NCBI GenBank assembly: GCA_039587475.1
Contig: JBDHIK010000003.1
Location: 1-64,000, forward strand
Direction: 5' to 3'
DNA: 64,000 nt
Origin: N074bin45 sp039587475
Lineage (GTDB): Bacteria; Gemmatimonadota; Gemmatimonadetes; Gemmatimonadales; GWC2-71-9
Shown: positions 8,993-17,779 of the stretch, in pieces
Numbering within the stretch: position 1 is the stretch's first letter
How the letters are laid out: each line of letters opens with the position of its first letter
Made by a program: the position numbers and the translations under genes
The notes under the pieces: generated by a model
What the model saw: the letters and a program-made list of their open reading frames with translations, nothing else
Told to the model about the DNA's origin: nothing
The model's database searches: none

Positions 8993-9480
8993 CGGAACCG
9001 TCGCGCTCCAAGCTGGCCCTGGTGCTGCTGCTGCTCCTGGTGATGCAGTTCTATGTCCGCCCGCGTATGTGGGATGCTGATGTGGCGCCGGATTTCGTCA
9101 TGCTGGCGCTCATGGTCTTTGCCATGCGGGCCCGGCCCGGGGCAGCGGCGGCCGCTGGGTTTCTGACCGGTCTGATGATGGACTCGCTGGGGCCCGGCCG
9201 CTTCGGCGCCGCCGCCCTCGCCAATACCATGGTCGGCTATATGGCCTCGTACGGGCGCGCCGTATTCTTTGCCGACAATCTCCTGGTGCATGCCGGCTTC
9301 ATCGGCGTGGGGGTCTGGGTGCGTGATGTCGTGGTCTTGTTGGCGAGCGGCGCCGCAGGCCAATCCCTCCTGTGGCAACTGCTGGTCTGGTCGCCCCTGC
9401 AAGGCCTGACCACGGCGATCGCGGGCATGGTCCTGCTGGTGGTCTTTCGCGACTGGCTGGCCATCCGGCTGGACGCATGA
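8989..9480 (+). CDS. mreD: Rod-shape-determining membrane protein MreD
   Basis: Small polytopic protein of the elongasome that binds MreC. The start is set at the ATG (8989) overlapping the mreC stop, giving 163 residues; an upstream in-frame start would run inside mreC and is unlikely. About five hydrophobic segments are visible, including LALVLLLLLVMQFYV and AIAGMVLLVVF. Sequence is poorly conserved in this family, so the call leans on hydropathy, length and position between mreC and mrdA. Confidence 0.88.
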   Translation: MTEPSRSKLALVLLLLLVMQFYVRPRMWDADVAPDFVMLALMVFAMRARPGAAAAAGFLTGLMMDSLGPGRFGAAALANTMVGYMASYGRAVFFADNLLVHAGFIGVGVWVRDVVVLLASGAAGQSLLWQLLVWSPLQGLTTAIAGMVLLVVFRDWLAIRLDA

Positions 9481-11378
9481 AGGCCTTTCAATCGCACCAC
9501 ATCCGGTCACGGGCCCTGCTGGCGCAGTGGGCGCTCATCGCGGCGTTCACGCTCCTCATCGGAGCGTTTTTCCGGTTGCAGATCATCCAGTTCGAGCGGT
9601 TCCAGCTCCGCGCCGAAGACAACCGCGTGCGCTCGGTGCCGCTCATGGCCCCGCGCGGACCGATACTCGATCGCAACGGCCGCATCATCGCCGAAAACGT
9701 CCCCGGCTTCGCCGTCAAGTTTCTCGCTCCCTCCGAGGATTCACTGCGCGCCGTGCTGACCCGCATGGCCGGCGTCGTTCCGCTCGACAGTGCACATGTC
9801 GAGCGTGTGGTGCAGCGCTTCCGCCGGGCGCGGCACCTGCCGGCGCTCGTCATGTCCGACGGTTCCTTCGAGGTGATCTCCCGGCTGGAAGAACACCGGG
9901 CCCTGCTGCCGGGGCTGGTCATCGAGTCCGAGCCGAAACGGCACTACCCGCACGGAGCGGCCCTGGCGCACGTGCTGGGCTACGTCGGGGAAGTGAACGA
10001 CGACGACCTGGCCAGCGGGCGATTTCCCGGGGCCCGACTGGGGACCATGGTCGGCCGTGGCGGCCTGGAGGAGGAGTACGACGAACTGCTCCGGGGCCGG
10101 CCCGGAATACGGTTCATCGAGGTGAATGCCATTGGACGCCTGGTGCGCGAGGCAGGGGTGGCCCCTCCGCTGGCGCCGACCCCCGGAGACCCGGTGCAGA
10201 CGACCATCGACATCGACTTGCAGCGTTTCGTGGACAGCCTGTGGCGCGTGGGGTACCCCAGGCGCCGTGGCGCGGTGGTCGCCTTGCTCCCGACCGGGGA
10301 AGTGCTGGCCTCGTACTCGTCACCGACCTACGACCCCAACGTGTTCATCGGTGGGACGACCGAGGAGGAGTGGGCCCAGCTGGTGGGCGACTCTGCCAAA
10401 CCGCTGTTCAACAGGGCCATCCAGGCTCGCTACCCGCCGGCTTCGCCTTTCAAACTCGCGGTGGCCGCGATGGGCCTCAAACGGGGGCTGATCACTGCCC
10501 GGACCAGGATGCCGCAACCCTGCCGTGGTGGCCTGGGATTGGGGAACCGGTTCTTTCGATGCTGGAAACGTGAAGGCCACGGTGACCTGGACCTGACTGG
10601 CGCAATCCGGGAGAGCTGTGACGTCTATTTCTATCAGCTGGGCGCTCGTCTCGGTCTGAATGCCATCCTCGAAGAAGGGCTGGCCATGGGGTTCCGTGAA
10701 CGCAGCGGCCTGGACCTGCAGAGCGAGGCCCGGTCGATCTACCCCTATTCCACCGCCTATTTCGACCAGGTCTATGGTCCGCGCGGCTGGACGTCCCAGG
10801 GCGCGGAGTTCAATCTCGCCATTGGGCAGGGCGACAACGCCCAGACCCTGATGAACATGGTGAAGTTCTATCAGGGGCTCGCCGGAGAAGGGGTGGCGGA
10901 GGCTCCCTACCTGGTGGAACAGCACACCGAGAGTAGCCACGACCTGGGCCTCACCCCCGACCAGTTGCGGGCGCTGCGCGTCGCCATGGTGGAAGTCGTG
11001 GAGACCGGCACCGCCATCGCCAGTCGGCGTACCGACCTGAGTATCGCCGGGAAGACCGGCACCGCGCAGAACGCCCACGGTGACGACCACGGATGGTTCA
11101 TCGGCTTTGCTCCAGCGGACGAGCCCAGAATCATCGTCGGCGCCATCATGGAATTCGCAGAACATGGCTCGGCGGTCGCGCCGTTCGTCACCGACATCAT
11201 CAGCCGTTACGTCCTTGGCCCCGAGGCCGTGGTCCAAGGGGCCTTTGCCGTGCGGGCGGATTCCGCGCCGCGGGCACTTCAGATCGATCCCGAGGCCGCC
11301 GTGGAGCCCGACCCGATGCCACCGGCGGACTCCACCTACCCGATCATTCCCTTCGTCGCGCCGTTCCCGATTCCATGA
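9477..11378 (+). CDS. mrdA: Peptidoglycan D,D-transpeptidase PBP2
   Basis: Monofunctional class B transpeptidase that cross-links peptidoglycan during cell elongation. The ATG at 9477 overlaps the mreD stop and gives 633 residues. There is one N-terminal membrane anchor (about 14-35), a pedestal domain with APRGPILDRNG, and then the penicillin-binding domain. Its active-site serine motif is SPFK (S323-K326), SCD lies at 380-382 and KTG at 526-528. The usual GSTFK is here ASPFK, which keeps the SxxK spacing. The C-terminal tail beyond ~600 is Pro/Ala-rich and probably disordered in the periplasm. Confidence 0.95.
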   Translation: MKAFQSHHIRSRALLAQWALIAAFTLLIGAFFRLQIIQFERFQLRAEDNRVRSVPLMAPRGPILDRNGRIIAENVPGFAVKFLAPSEDSLRAVLTRMAGVVPLDSAHVERVVQRFRRARHLPALVMSDGSFEVISRLEEHRALLPGLVIESEPKRHYPHGAALAHVLGYVGEVNDDDLASGRFPGARLGTMVGRGGLEEEYDELLRGRPGIRFIEVNAIGRLVREAGVAPPLAPTPGDPVQTTIDIDLQRFVDSLWRVGYPRRRGAVVALLPTGEVLASYSSPTYDPNVFIGGTTEEEWAQLVGDSAKPLFNRAIQARYPPASPFKLAVAAMGLKRGLITARTRMPQPCRGGLGLGNRFFRCWKREGHGDLDLTGAIRESCDVYFYQLGARLGLNAILEEGLAMGFRERSGLDLQSEARSIYPYSTAYFDQVYGPRGWTSQGAEFNLAIGQGDNAQTLMNMVKFYQGLAGEGVAEAPYLVEQHTESSHDLGLTPDQLRALRVAMVEVVETGTAIASRRTDLSIAGKTGTAQNAHGDDHGWFIGFAPADEPRIIVGAIMEFAEHGSAVAPFVTDIISRYVLGPEAVVQGAFAVRADSAPRALQIDPEAAVEPDPMPPADSTYPIIPFVAPFPIP

Positions 11379-12631
11379 GGACCAGGCCGGTACGGAGCCG
11401 CGGCCTCGACCGCACCCTCATAGTGGTCACGGCACTGCTCGTGGCCTTCGGGCTGGCCGTCCTGTATTCAGCAGGCCAGACGGACGTGCCGAGCGCTGCG
11501 GCGGGCGTGTGGAAGCGTCAGCTGGTGTGGCTCGGGATCGGCTGCGTGGCCGCGACCGTGGCGTTCCGTATCTCCCCGCGTGTGCTCGAGTGGTTGGCAC
11601 CGGGGGCCTACGCGTTCGCCCTGGTGCTTCTCATCGTCGTGCTGGTGGCCGGGACGGGAGCGGGGACCGCGGCCGGAGCGAAGAGCTGGCTCTCGATCGG
11701 TGGCGTCCGCTTCGGTCAGCCGGCAGAGCTGGCGAAGCTGGCGTTGATCCTGATGTTGGCGCGGTATCTGTCGGACCTGCGCGAGCCACCGGCCAGTCTG
11801 AAGGATCTCGTCGCCCCGACGCTGATTGCCGGCGTGCCGTTCTTCCTGGTGCTGCAGCAGCCCGACCTTGGGAGCGCCCTGGTGTTCATCGGTATCCTGT
11901 TCGCCATGCTGTTCTGGTCCGGCGCGCGCTTCTCGCTGTTGTTCCTGTTCGTCTCCCCGGTGCTGAGCCTGCTCCTGGCGTTTCAAACCAACGCCTGGGG
12001 GCTCTGGATGATCTTCCTGCTGGCATTCCTGTTGATCGTGCGGCCGTACGTGGCGGAGGGTGTCGTCATCTACGTTGCCAATGCCGCCATGGGCGCCATC
12101 CTCATCCCGGTGTGGCAACGGTTGGCCCCCTACCAGCAGAACCGCATCCTCAGCTTCCTGAATCCCGAGATCGATCCGACCGGCGCTGGGTACCACGCCA
12201 TCCAAAGCAAAGTCACCATCGGCTCGGGGGGCTGGCTCGGGCAGGGCTACCTGCAAGGGCCGCAGAAGCGTCTGGCGTTCCTGCCGGAACAGCACACCGA
12301 CTTCATTTTCCCTGTCGTCGGTGAGGAACTGGGGTTTGCCGGGGTGGTCGTCGCCCTCGGTCTGTTCCTGGCGTTGCTGCTCGTCCTGCTTCGGGTGGCC
12401 CGGCGCGCCGTCGATCCGTTCTCCGGCCTCGTGGTTTTCGGACTCCTGGGGCTATTGTTCACGCATGTGTTCGAGAACATCGGTATGACGGTCAATTTGA
12501 TGCCGATCACGGGCATTCCATTGCCGTTCTTTTCCTACGGCGGGTCCTTCTTTCTGACGAGCGCGATCGGCATTGGAGTGGCCCTGCGGGTGGCGTGGGA
12601 GGCGCGCTTCTCAGGGTATGTCGATGCCTGA
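11375..12631 (+). CDS. rodA: Peptidoglycan glycosyltransferase RodA
   Basis: SEDS-family polymerase that makes glycan strands from lipid II as the partner of PBP2. The ATG at 11375 overlaps the mrdA stop and gives 418 residues with about ten membrane helices. Family landmarks are GAKSWLSIGG near residue 108, the PAELAKLALI segment and the C-terminal GIPLPFFSYGGSFF block. It is the last gene of the rod cluster; a ~100-bp gap with no recognisable element separates it from accD. Confidence 0.95.
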   Translation: MRTRPVRSRGLDRTLIVVTALLVAFGLAVLYSAGQTDVPSAAAGVWKRQLVWLGIGCVAATVAFRISPRVLEWLAPGAYAFALVLLIVVLVAGTGAGTAAGAKSWLSIGGVRFGQPAELAKLALILMLARYLSDLREPPASLKDLVAPTLIAGVPFFLVLQQPDLGSALVFIGILFAMLFWSGARFSLLFLFVSPVLSLLLAFQTNAWGLWMIFLLAFLLIVRPYVAEGVVIYVANAAMGAILIPVWQRLAPYQQNRILSFLNPEIDPTGAGYHAIQSKVTIGSGGWLGQGYLQGPQKRLAFLPEQHTDFIFPVVGEELGFAGVVVALGLFLALLLVLLRVARRAVDPFSGLVVFGLLGLLFTHVFENIGMTVNLMPITGIPLPFFSYGGSFFLTSAIGIGVALRVAWEARFSGYVDA

Positions 12632-12735
12632 CAAGGGGTTACGGTGCATGGGCTGGCGCCAGTGGCCATTGGGTGCAAGATTGGGGGGTCCTTTCGTCCC
12701 GATGACAACCATTCCCCCGACCCCGATCCGCGACT

Positions 12736-13617
12736 ATGGCAGTCATGGCCTGGTTTAGGAAGGAACGGCGGACCCGCACGTCACAGCGCGAACGGTTGGA
12801 GATCCCGCCGGACGCCTGGGAGAAGTGCACCGCATGTGGTCACGTCGATATCCGGGACCGTTTCGAGCGGGCCTGGAACGTCTGTCCCGAGTGTGGACTC
12901 CATCGCCGGATCGGGGCGGAGGCCTACGTCGAGCTATTGACGGACCGTGGCACGTGGCGCCAGCTCTACGGCAACCTACGCTCGGTCGATCCTCTTGCCT
13001 TCGAGCAATACCCGGAACGCCTGGAAAGGGCCCACCAGAAGGCTGGATCCGGAGACGCTGTCCTGACCGGCTCCGGGCGATTGGAAGGCCTGCGCGTCGG
13101 ACTGGCCGTCATGAACTTCGCGTTCATGGGTGGATCCATGGGGTCGGTGGTTGGGGAGAAGATCGCCCGGCTGGCTCGGCGTTCAGCCGAGAAGAAACTA
13201 CCGCTGGTGATCGTCTCCATGTCGGGTGGGGCCCGCATGCAGGAAGGCGTGCTCTCGCTGATGCAGATGGCCAAGACGTCCGCACAGATTGCGCGCTTGC
13301 ATGCCCTGGCAGTGCCATTCATCAGCGTGCTGACGAATCCGACTACCGGTGGCGTGTCCGCATCCTATGCCATGCAAGGCGACGTGATCCTCGCCGAGCC
13401 CGGCGCGGTGATTGGTTTTGCTGGGCCCCGCGTCATCAAGCAGACGATTGGTCAGGACCTGCCCAAGGGGTTCCAGACTGCCGAGTTCCTGCTCGAGCAC
13501 GGGCAGATCGACGAAGTCGTGCCCCGTGGTTCGCTGAAGGACACCATCGCCCGCCTGCTCAGGCACATGGAGCGGGTCACCGTCGCCGCCGAGGATGATC
13601 TGGTCGAGGCCGGCTGA
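12736..13617 (+). CDS. accD: Acetyl-CoA carboxylase carboxyltransferase subunit beta
   Basis: Beta half of the carboxyltransferase that moves CO2 from biotin to acetyl-CoA to make malonyl-CoA. The 293-residue protein has the N-terminal zinc ribbon with C31, C34, C50 and C53. The crotonase-like fold follows, with MSGGARMQEG and the oxyanion-hole region TNPTTGGVSASYAM. The ATG at 12736 is used; an ATG three codons later (12745) is equally possible and neither has a clear Shine-Dalgarno. accA is not in the window. folC follows after 33 bp, a common pairing. Confidence 0.96.
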   Translation: MAVMAWFRKERRTRTSQRERLEIPPDAWEKCTACGHVDIRDRFERAWNVCPECGLHRRIGAEAYVELLTDRGTWRQLYGNLRSVDPLAFEQYPERLERAHQKAGSGDAVLTGSGRLEGLRVGLAVMNFAFMGGSMGSVVGEKIARLARRSAEKKLPLVIVSMSGGARMQEGVLSLMQMAKTSAQIARLHALAVPFISVLTNPTTGGVSASYAMQGDVILAEPGAVIGFAGPRVIKQTIGQDLPKGFQTAEFLLEHGQIDEVVPRGSLKDTIARLLRHMERVTVAAEDDLVEAG

Positions 13618-13650
13618 CGGGGCATTGCTCCTGCTGATCACGCAGTTCCC

Positions 13651-14892
13651 GTGACGATGGACTATGCCAAGGCCCTGGCCTTCCTGTACCCCCGTACCAC
13701 CACCATCAAATTCGGCCTGGACACGACACGGGCGCTCCTCGATGAGCTGGGGAGCCCGGACAGGGTATTTCCGTCGATCCACATCGGGGGTACCAACGGC
13801 AAGGGCAGCGTATCCAATCTCGTCGCCGCTGCCTTGGCTGCCGCCGGGTGGAGGGTCGGTCTCTATACGTCGCCCCACCTGTGTTCCTTCAGAGAACGGA
13901 TCGTCGTGGCTGGCGTGCCCGTGAGCGAGGCCGCGGTCGCCATGTGGACCTCGAGACTCGAACCGGAGGTCCGGCGGCTGGGCGCCACGTTCTTCGAAGC
14001 CACCACCGCGATGGCCCTGGCCGACTTTGCGGCCCGCGGTGTCGAGATCGCCGTGCTGGAGGTGGGGCTCGGCGGCCGCCTGGACAGCACCAATGTGGTC
14101 ACCCCACTGGTGAGCTGCGTCACCAACGTCTCCCTCGATCATCAGAAGTACCTGGGTGACACCGTCGAGGACATCGCTCGAGAGAAAGCCGGCATCGCCA
14201 AGGTGGATGTCCCCTTTGTGCTTGGCGAGCAGGATCCGCGACGCGCCATCATTCTGGCGGAGGAGGCTCGCCTGGCCATCGGCCGAGAGGTTCCCGGGGG
14301 GATCTGCGATGTGGTCCAGGTGCCGGCCGCGGCAAGCTGGGAGGGCCCACTCGGTCTCGTCGGGAAGCACCAGAAGCGTAATGCCGCCGTGGCCGCCGCC
14401 GTCCTCGACCAGCTGCCGGCCCCGTACCGGCCGACGAGGGCGGAGGTCACTCAGGGGTTCGACACCGCGACGGCTCCGGGGCGGCTCGATCGCCGGGGCC
14501 GATGGCTGTTCGACGTGGCTCACAATCCTGACGGAATGGCGGCCCTGGTGGAGGCCCTCGCCACCGACCCGCCGGAGGCGCCGGTCAACGCTCTGGTGTC
14601 CATCCTGGGTGACAAGCCATGGGCTGAGATGCTGGTGTCCCTGGACAGGGTCATCGATCGCGGCATTCTGACCCTGGCCCCGACGGCGGCTGAGCGCGGC
14701 TGGGACACGGCATGGCTCAGCGAGTGGATGGCCCGGGCCGACAGACCTCCGGCCAGGGCCGAGTGGCACCTGGTAGCCGATTTCGAACAGGCATTGCACG
14801 AGGTTCAGGCCGGTGCCGGGACCATCCTGGTCACCGGTTCATTCCACACCGTTGGAGACGTGATGCGCCGGCTGGGGCTCGAGCCGGTCTAG
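13651..14892 (+). CDS. folC: Bifunctional dihydrofolate/folylpolyglutamate synthase
   Basis: Mur-ligase-like enzyme that adds glutamate to dihydropteroate or to folates. The 413-residue product has the P-loop GTNGKGS at residues 47-53, the SPHL segment after it, and LGGRLDSTNVV with the Mg-binding region. DVAHNPDGM lies in the C-terminal domain. The GTG at 13651 is used; the ATG at 13657 would lose only two residues. folK is at 56.1 kb; other folate genes are outside the window. Confidence 0.94.
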   Translation: MTMDYAKALAFLYPRTTTIKFGLDTTRALLDELGSPDRVFPSIHIGGTNGKGSVSNLVAAALAAAGWRVGLYTSPHLCSFRERIVVAGVPVSEAAVAMWTSRLEPEVRRLGATFFEATTAMALADFAARGVEIAVLEVGLGGRLDSTNVVTPLVSCVTNVSLDHQKYLGDTVEDIAREKAGIAKVDVPFVLGEQDPRRAIILAEEARLAIGREVPGGICDVVQVPAAASWEGPLGLVGKHQKRNAAVAAAVLDQLPAPYRPTRAEVTQGFDTATAPGRLDRRGRWLFDVAHNPDGMAALVEALATDPPEAPVNALVSILGDKPWAEMLVSLDRVIDRGILTLAPTAAERGWDTAWLSEWMARADRPPARAEWHLVADFEQALHEVQAGAGTILVTGSFHTVGDVMRRLGLEPV

Positions 14893-14973
14893 CCGTTCGA
14901 GGCGGGCTGGGAGGTGTGGGCGGCCCTGATTCGGCGCAATCCCCAAATCGCGAAATCCCGTTATCTTCCTGCC

Positions 14974-16284
14974 ATGCAACCCCAAGCCCTGCCGGGATTT
15001 CGGGACTTCTACCCCGAGGAATTCGCCCTCCGGGACCACATCATGGAGGTGTGGCGCCGGGTGGCCACCCGCTACGGTTTCGTGGAGTTCGATGGCCCGC
15101 CGCTGGAGTCGCTGGACCTGTACACGGCGAAGAGTGGTGAAGAGATCGTGGATCAGCTCTATGCCTTCCAGGACAAGGGAGGCCGTGAGGTGGCGCTGCG
15201 CCCGGAAATGACACCGACTGTCGCCCGGATGGTGGCAGCCCGCGCCGGTGGTCTCAAGAAGCCTATCCGCTGGTTTTCGGTGCCCCAGCTGTTTCGCTAC
15301 GAACGGCAGCAACGGGGTCGGCTGCGGGAGCACTTCCAGCTCAATTGCGACCTGATCGGGGAGCCGGGCCCGATGGCCGATGCCGAATTGATCGGCCTGG
15401 CGCTCGATGTGATGCGAGAGTTCGGCCTGGGCCCCGACGACGTGCGCGTCCGACTGTCGGATCGGCGCCTCTTGGCTGCGCTCCTTGGTGCCGCGGGGGT
15501 CGAGGAGGCTCAACTTCCCGCGGCCTATCAGGCGGTGGACAAGATCGATCGCGTGCCCCAGGACAAGCTGGCTGGGCGGTTGGCCGAGGCCGGCCTTTCG
15601 GCCTCCGTCATCGAGGGGGTTTTCGACGTCGCCCAGATCCGTGGGCTCCAGGCGGTCGACCAGGCGCTCGCGGATGGTGCCCTGGACCCAGCGGTGGCCG
15701 ATGACCTCCGGCAGGCCGTCGAGATCCTGCAGGCCATGGGACTCGGGCCGTTTCTGGATGTTGATCTCAGCATCGTACGCGGGCTCGCCTACTACACGGG
15801 CATCGTGTTCGAAGTGTTCGATGCCGCTGGGGCCATGCGGGCCATCTGTGGGGGCGGCCGCTACGACGGGCTGCTTGCGACCCTTGGGGGCGTCGATCTC
15901 CCGGCACTCGGTTTCGGCATGGGCGACGTGGTCCTGGCGGATCTGTTGCGTGAACGCGGCTTGGCGCCAGCACCACCGGCTGCGATCGATGCGTTCATCG
16001 TCACGGTGACGGCCGAGGAGGTCTCCATGGCGATCGGTCTGGCCCACAGCCTCCGGGACCGCGGTGTCCGGCTGGAGTACGCGCTGGGTGCCATGACCAT
16101 GGGCAAGCAACTGAAGTTGGCCCACGCCCGGGGTGCCCGCTTCGCGCTGGTAATTGGGCCCGATGAGCGGCAGGCGGACCGTGTGGTGATTCGCGATCTG
16201 GCCACGGGTGTCCAGCAGACGGTGTCCCGCAGCGGGGTTGGAGCCGCGCTCGACGCCGCACGGGCGGGGCAGGGCAGTACGTAA
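14974..16284 (+). CDS. hisS: Histidyl-tRNA synthetase
   Basis: Class II synthetase charging tRNA-His. The ATG at 14974 gives 436 residues beginning MQPQALPGFRDFYPEE, the standard N-terminus; an upstream in-frame start is unlikely. ALRPEMTPTVARMV is class II motif 2-adjacent, FRYERQQRGRLREHFQ is motif 2, and the histidine-specific loop reads RGLAYYTGIVFE. The Asp of the more common RGLDYYTG form is Ala here. A C-terminal anticodon-binding domain is present (about 340-430), which argues against the truncated HisZ paralogue. The next gene is proS. Confidence 0.92.
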   Translation: MQPQALPGFRDFYPEEFALRDHIMEVWRRVATRYGFVEFDGPPLESLDLYTAKSGEEIVDQLYAFQDKGGREVALRPEMTPTVARMVAARAGGLKKPIRWFSVPQLFRYERQQRGRLREHFQLNCDLIGEPGPMADAELIGLALDVMREFGLGPDDVRVRLSDRRLLAALLGAAGVEEAQLPAAYQAVDKIDRVPQDKLAGRLAEAGLSASVIEGVFDVAQIRGLQAVDQALADGALDPAVADDLRQAVEILQAMGLGPFLDVDLSIVRGLAYYTGIVFEVFDAAGAMRAICGGGRYDGLLATLGGVDLPALGFGMGDVVLADLLRERGLAPAPPAAIDAFIVTVTAEEVSMAIGLAHSLRDRGVRLEYALGAMTMGKQLKLAHARGARFALVIGPDERQADRVVIRDLATGVQQTVSRSGVGAALDAARAGQGST

Positions 16285-16325
16285 GACGTAGCGGAAGTCT
16301 CACTCATTCCACCACGACGGGACTC

Positions 16326-17771
16326 ATGGCTGATAAGAAGGCGCTCACCACACGGTCTGACGACTTTTCCGCCTGGTACAACGAGGTCGTTGCTCGAGCG
16401 GAAATGGCTGACTACAGCCCGGTGCGCGGCTGCATGGTCATCCGGCCCAACGGCTATGCCATCTGGGAGCTGATGCAGCAAGGCCTCGACCGGATGTTCA
16501 AGGACACGGGCCACGAGAACGCCTATTTCCCGCTCTTCATTCCTCAGAGCTTTCTTGCCCGAGAAGCGGAACACGTCGAGGGCTTCGCCCCGGAGACGGC
16601 GGTGGTGACGCACGGAGGCGGCAAGGAACTGGAAGAGCCGCTGGTGATTCGTCCCACCTCGGAGACGATCATCTACGCCATGTTCTCCAAGTGGATTCAG
16701 AGCTGGCGCGATCTGCCCGTGTTGATGAACCAGTGGGCCAACGTGGTGCGCTGGGAAATGCGGACCCGGCTGTTCCTCCGGACCACCGAGTTCCTGTGGC
16801 AGGAAGGGCACACCGCGCACGCCACGGAGGCGGAGGCGGAAGCCGAGGCGCTCCAGATGTTGTCGGTGTACCGGACCTTCATGGAGGAGTTCATCGCCAT
16901 GCCAGTGCTGACCGGGCTCAAGACCGAGAGCGAGCGCTTCGCCGGAGCCGTCCGCACGTACGCGACCGAGGCACTCATGCAGGACAACAAAGCGCTTCAG
17001 GCCGGCACCAGTCACAACCTGGGACAGAACTTCGCCAAGGCGTTCGACGTCACCTTCCAGACGGAGGAGGGTGGGCTGGATCATGTCTGGAGCACCTCCT
17101 GGGGGGTCTCCACCCGGTTGATCGGCGGCCTGGTCATGACCCATGGCGACGATACCGGCCTGGTCTGTCCCCCGCGGCTGGCCCGCTATCAGGTCGTGAT
17201 CGTTCCGATCTATCGGAACGATGATCAGCGGGATGCCGTGGTCGAGGCCGGAACGCGCCTGCGTGACGACCTGCGTGCCGCCGGGCTCCGGGTGCACCTT
17301 GATGCCCGTGATGGTCTCAAGCCGGGAGCCAAGTACTACGAATGGGAGGCGCGCGGGACACCACTGCGGATCGAATTGGGGCCACGCGATCTCGAAGCCG
17401 GGACCGTGGTGATCGCCAAACGGACCGGAGGTAAGGAGTCTGTGGCCATGGCCGGGTTGGCGGAGGAGGTGCCGCAGCGGCTGGACGCGTTGCAGCAGGA
17501 GCTGTTCGACGCGGCACTGGCGCGACGCGAGGCCGCCAGCATCCGCGGGGCCACCAAGGCCCAACTGATCGAACACCTTGGCGGTGCCGGCGGCTTCGTC
17601 TATGCGGGGTGGTGTGGGGACGAGGCCTGTGAGGCCGCCATCAAGGCGGAGACCAAGGCCACCATTCGTGTCCTCCCGGACGAGGAGTTCCGGTCGGACA
17701 CCGCGCCGACCGATTGCGTGTGGTGTGCCAGGCCCAGCGTGGCGGAGGCGGTGTGGGCCAAGGCGTACTGA
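16326..17771 (+). CDS. proS: Prolyl-tRNA synthetase, short archaeal/eukaryotic-like type
   Basis: Class II synthetase charging tRNA-Pro. At 481 residues it lacks the ~180-residue editing insertion of E. coli-type ProRS and instead has the compact catalytic core (VIRPTSE motif; RTTEFLWQEGHTA). An anticodon-binding domain and the extra C-terminal domain of the archaeal/eukaryotic-like group follow. That last domain has four cysteines (an AGWCGDEAC pair and a CVWC pair), consistent with its usual zinc site. The ATG at 16326 is 41 bp after hisS. Confidence 0.94.
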   Translation: MADKKALTTRSDDFSAWYNEVVARAEMADYSPVRGCMVIRPNGYAIWELMQQGLDRMFKDTGHENAYFPLFIPQSFLAREAEHVEGFAPETAVVTHGGGKELEEPLVIRPTSETIIYAMFSKWIQSWRDLPVLMNQWANVVRWEMRTRLFLRTTEFLWQEGHTAHATEAEAEAEALQMLSVYRTFMEEFIAMPVLTGLKTESERFAGAVRTYATEALMQDNKALQAGTSHNLGQNFAKAFDVTFQTEEGGLDHVWSTSWGVSTRLIGGLVMTHGDDTGLVCPPRLARYQVVIVPIYRNDDQRDAVVEAGTRLRDDLRAAGLRVHLDARDGLKPGAKYYEWEARGTPLRIELGPRDLEAGTVVIAKRTGGKESVAMAGLAEEVPQRLDALQQELFDAALARREAASIRGATKAQLIEHLGGAGGFVYAGWCGDEACEAAIKAETKATIRVLPDEEFRSDTAPTDCVWCARPSVAEAVWAKAY

Positions 17772-17779
17772 CGCCTTCC

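Noticed and set aside
15861..17576. A 571-codon open frame on the minus strand opposite hisS and proS
   Set aside because: It spans two conserved synthetase genes and shows no motif; codon-position GC bias explains it.
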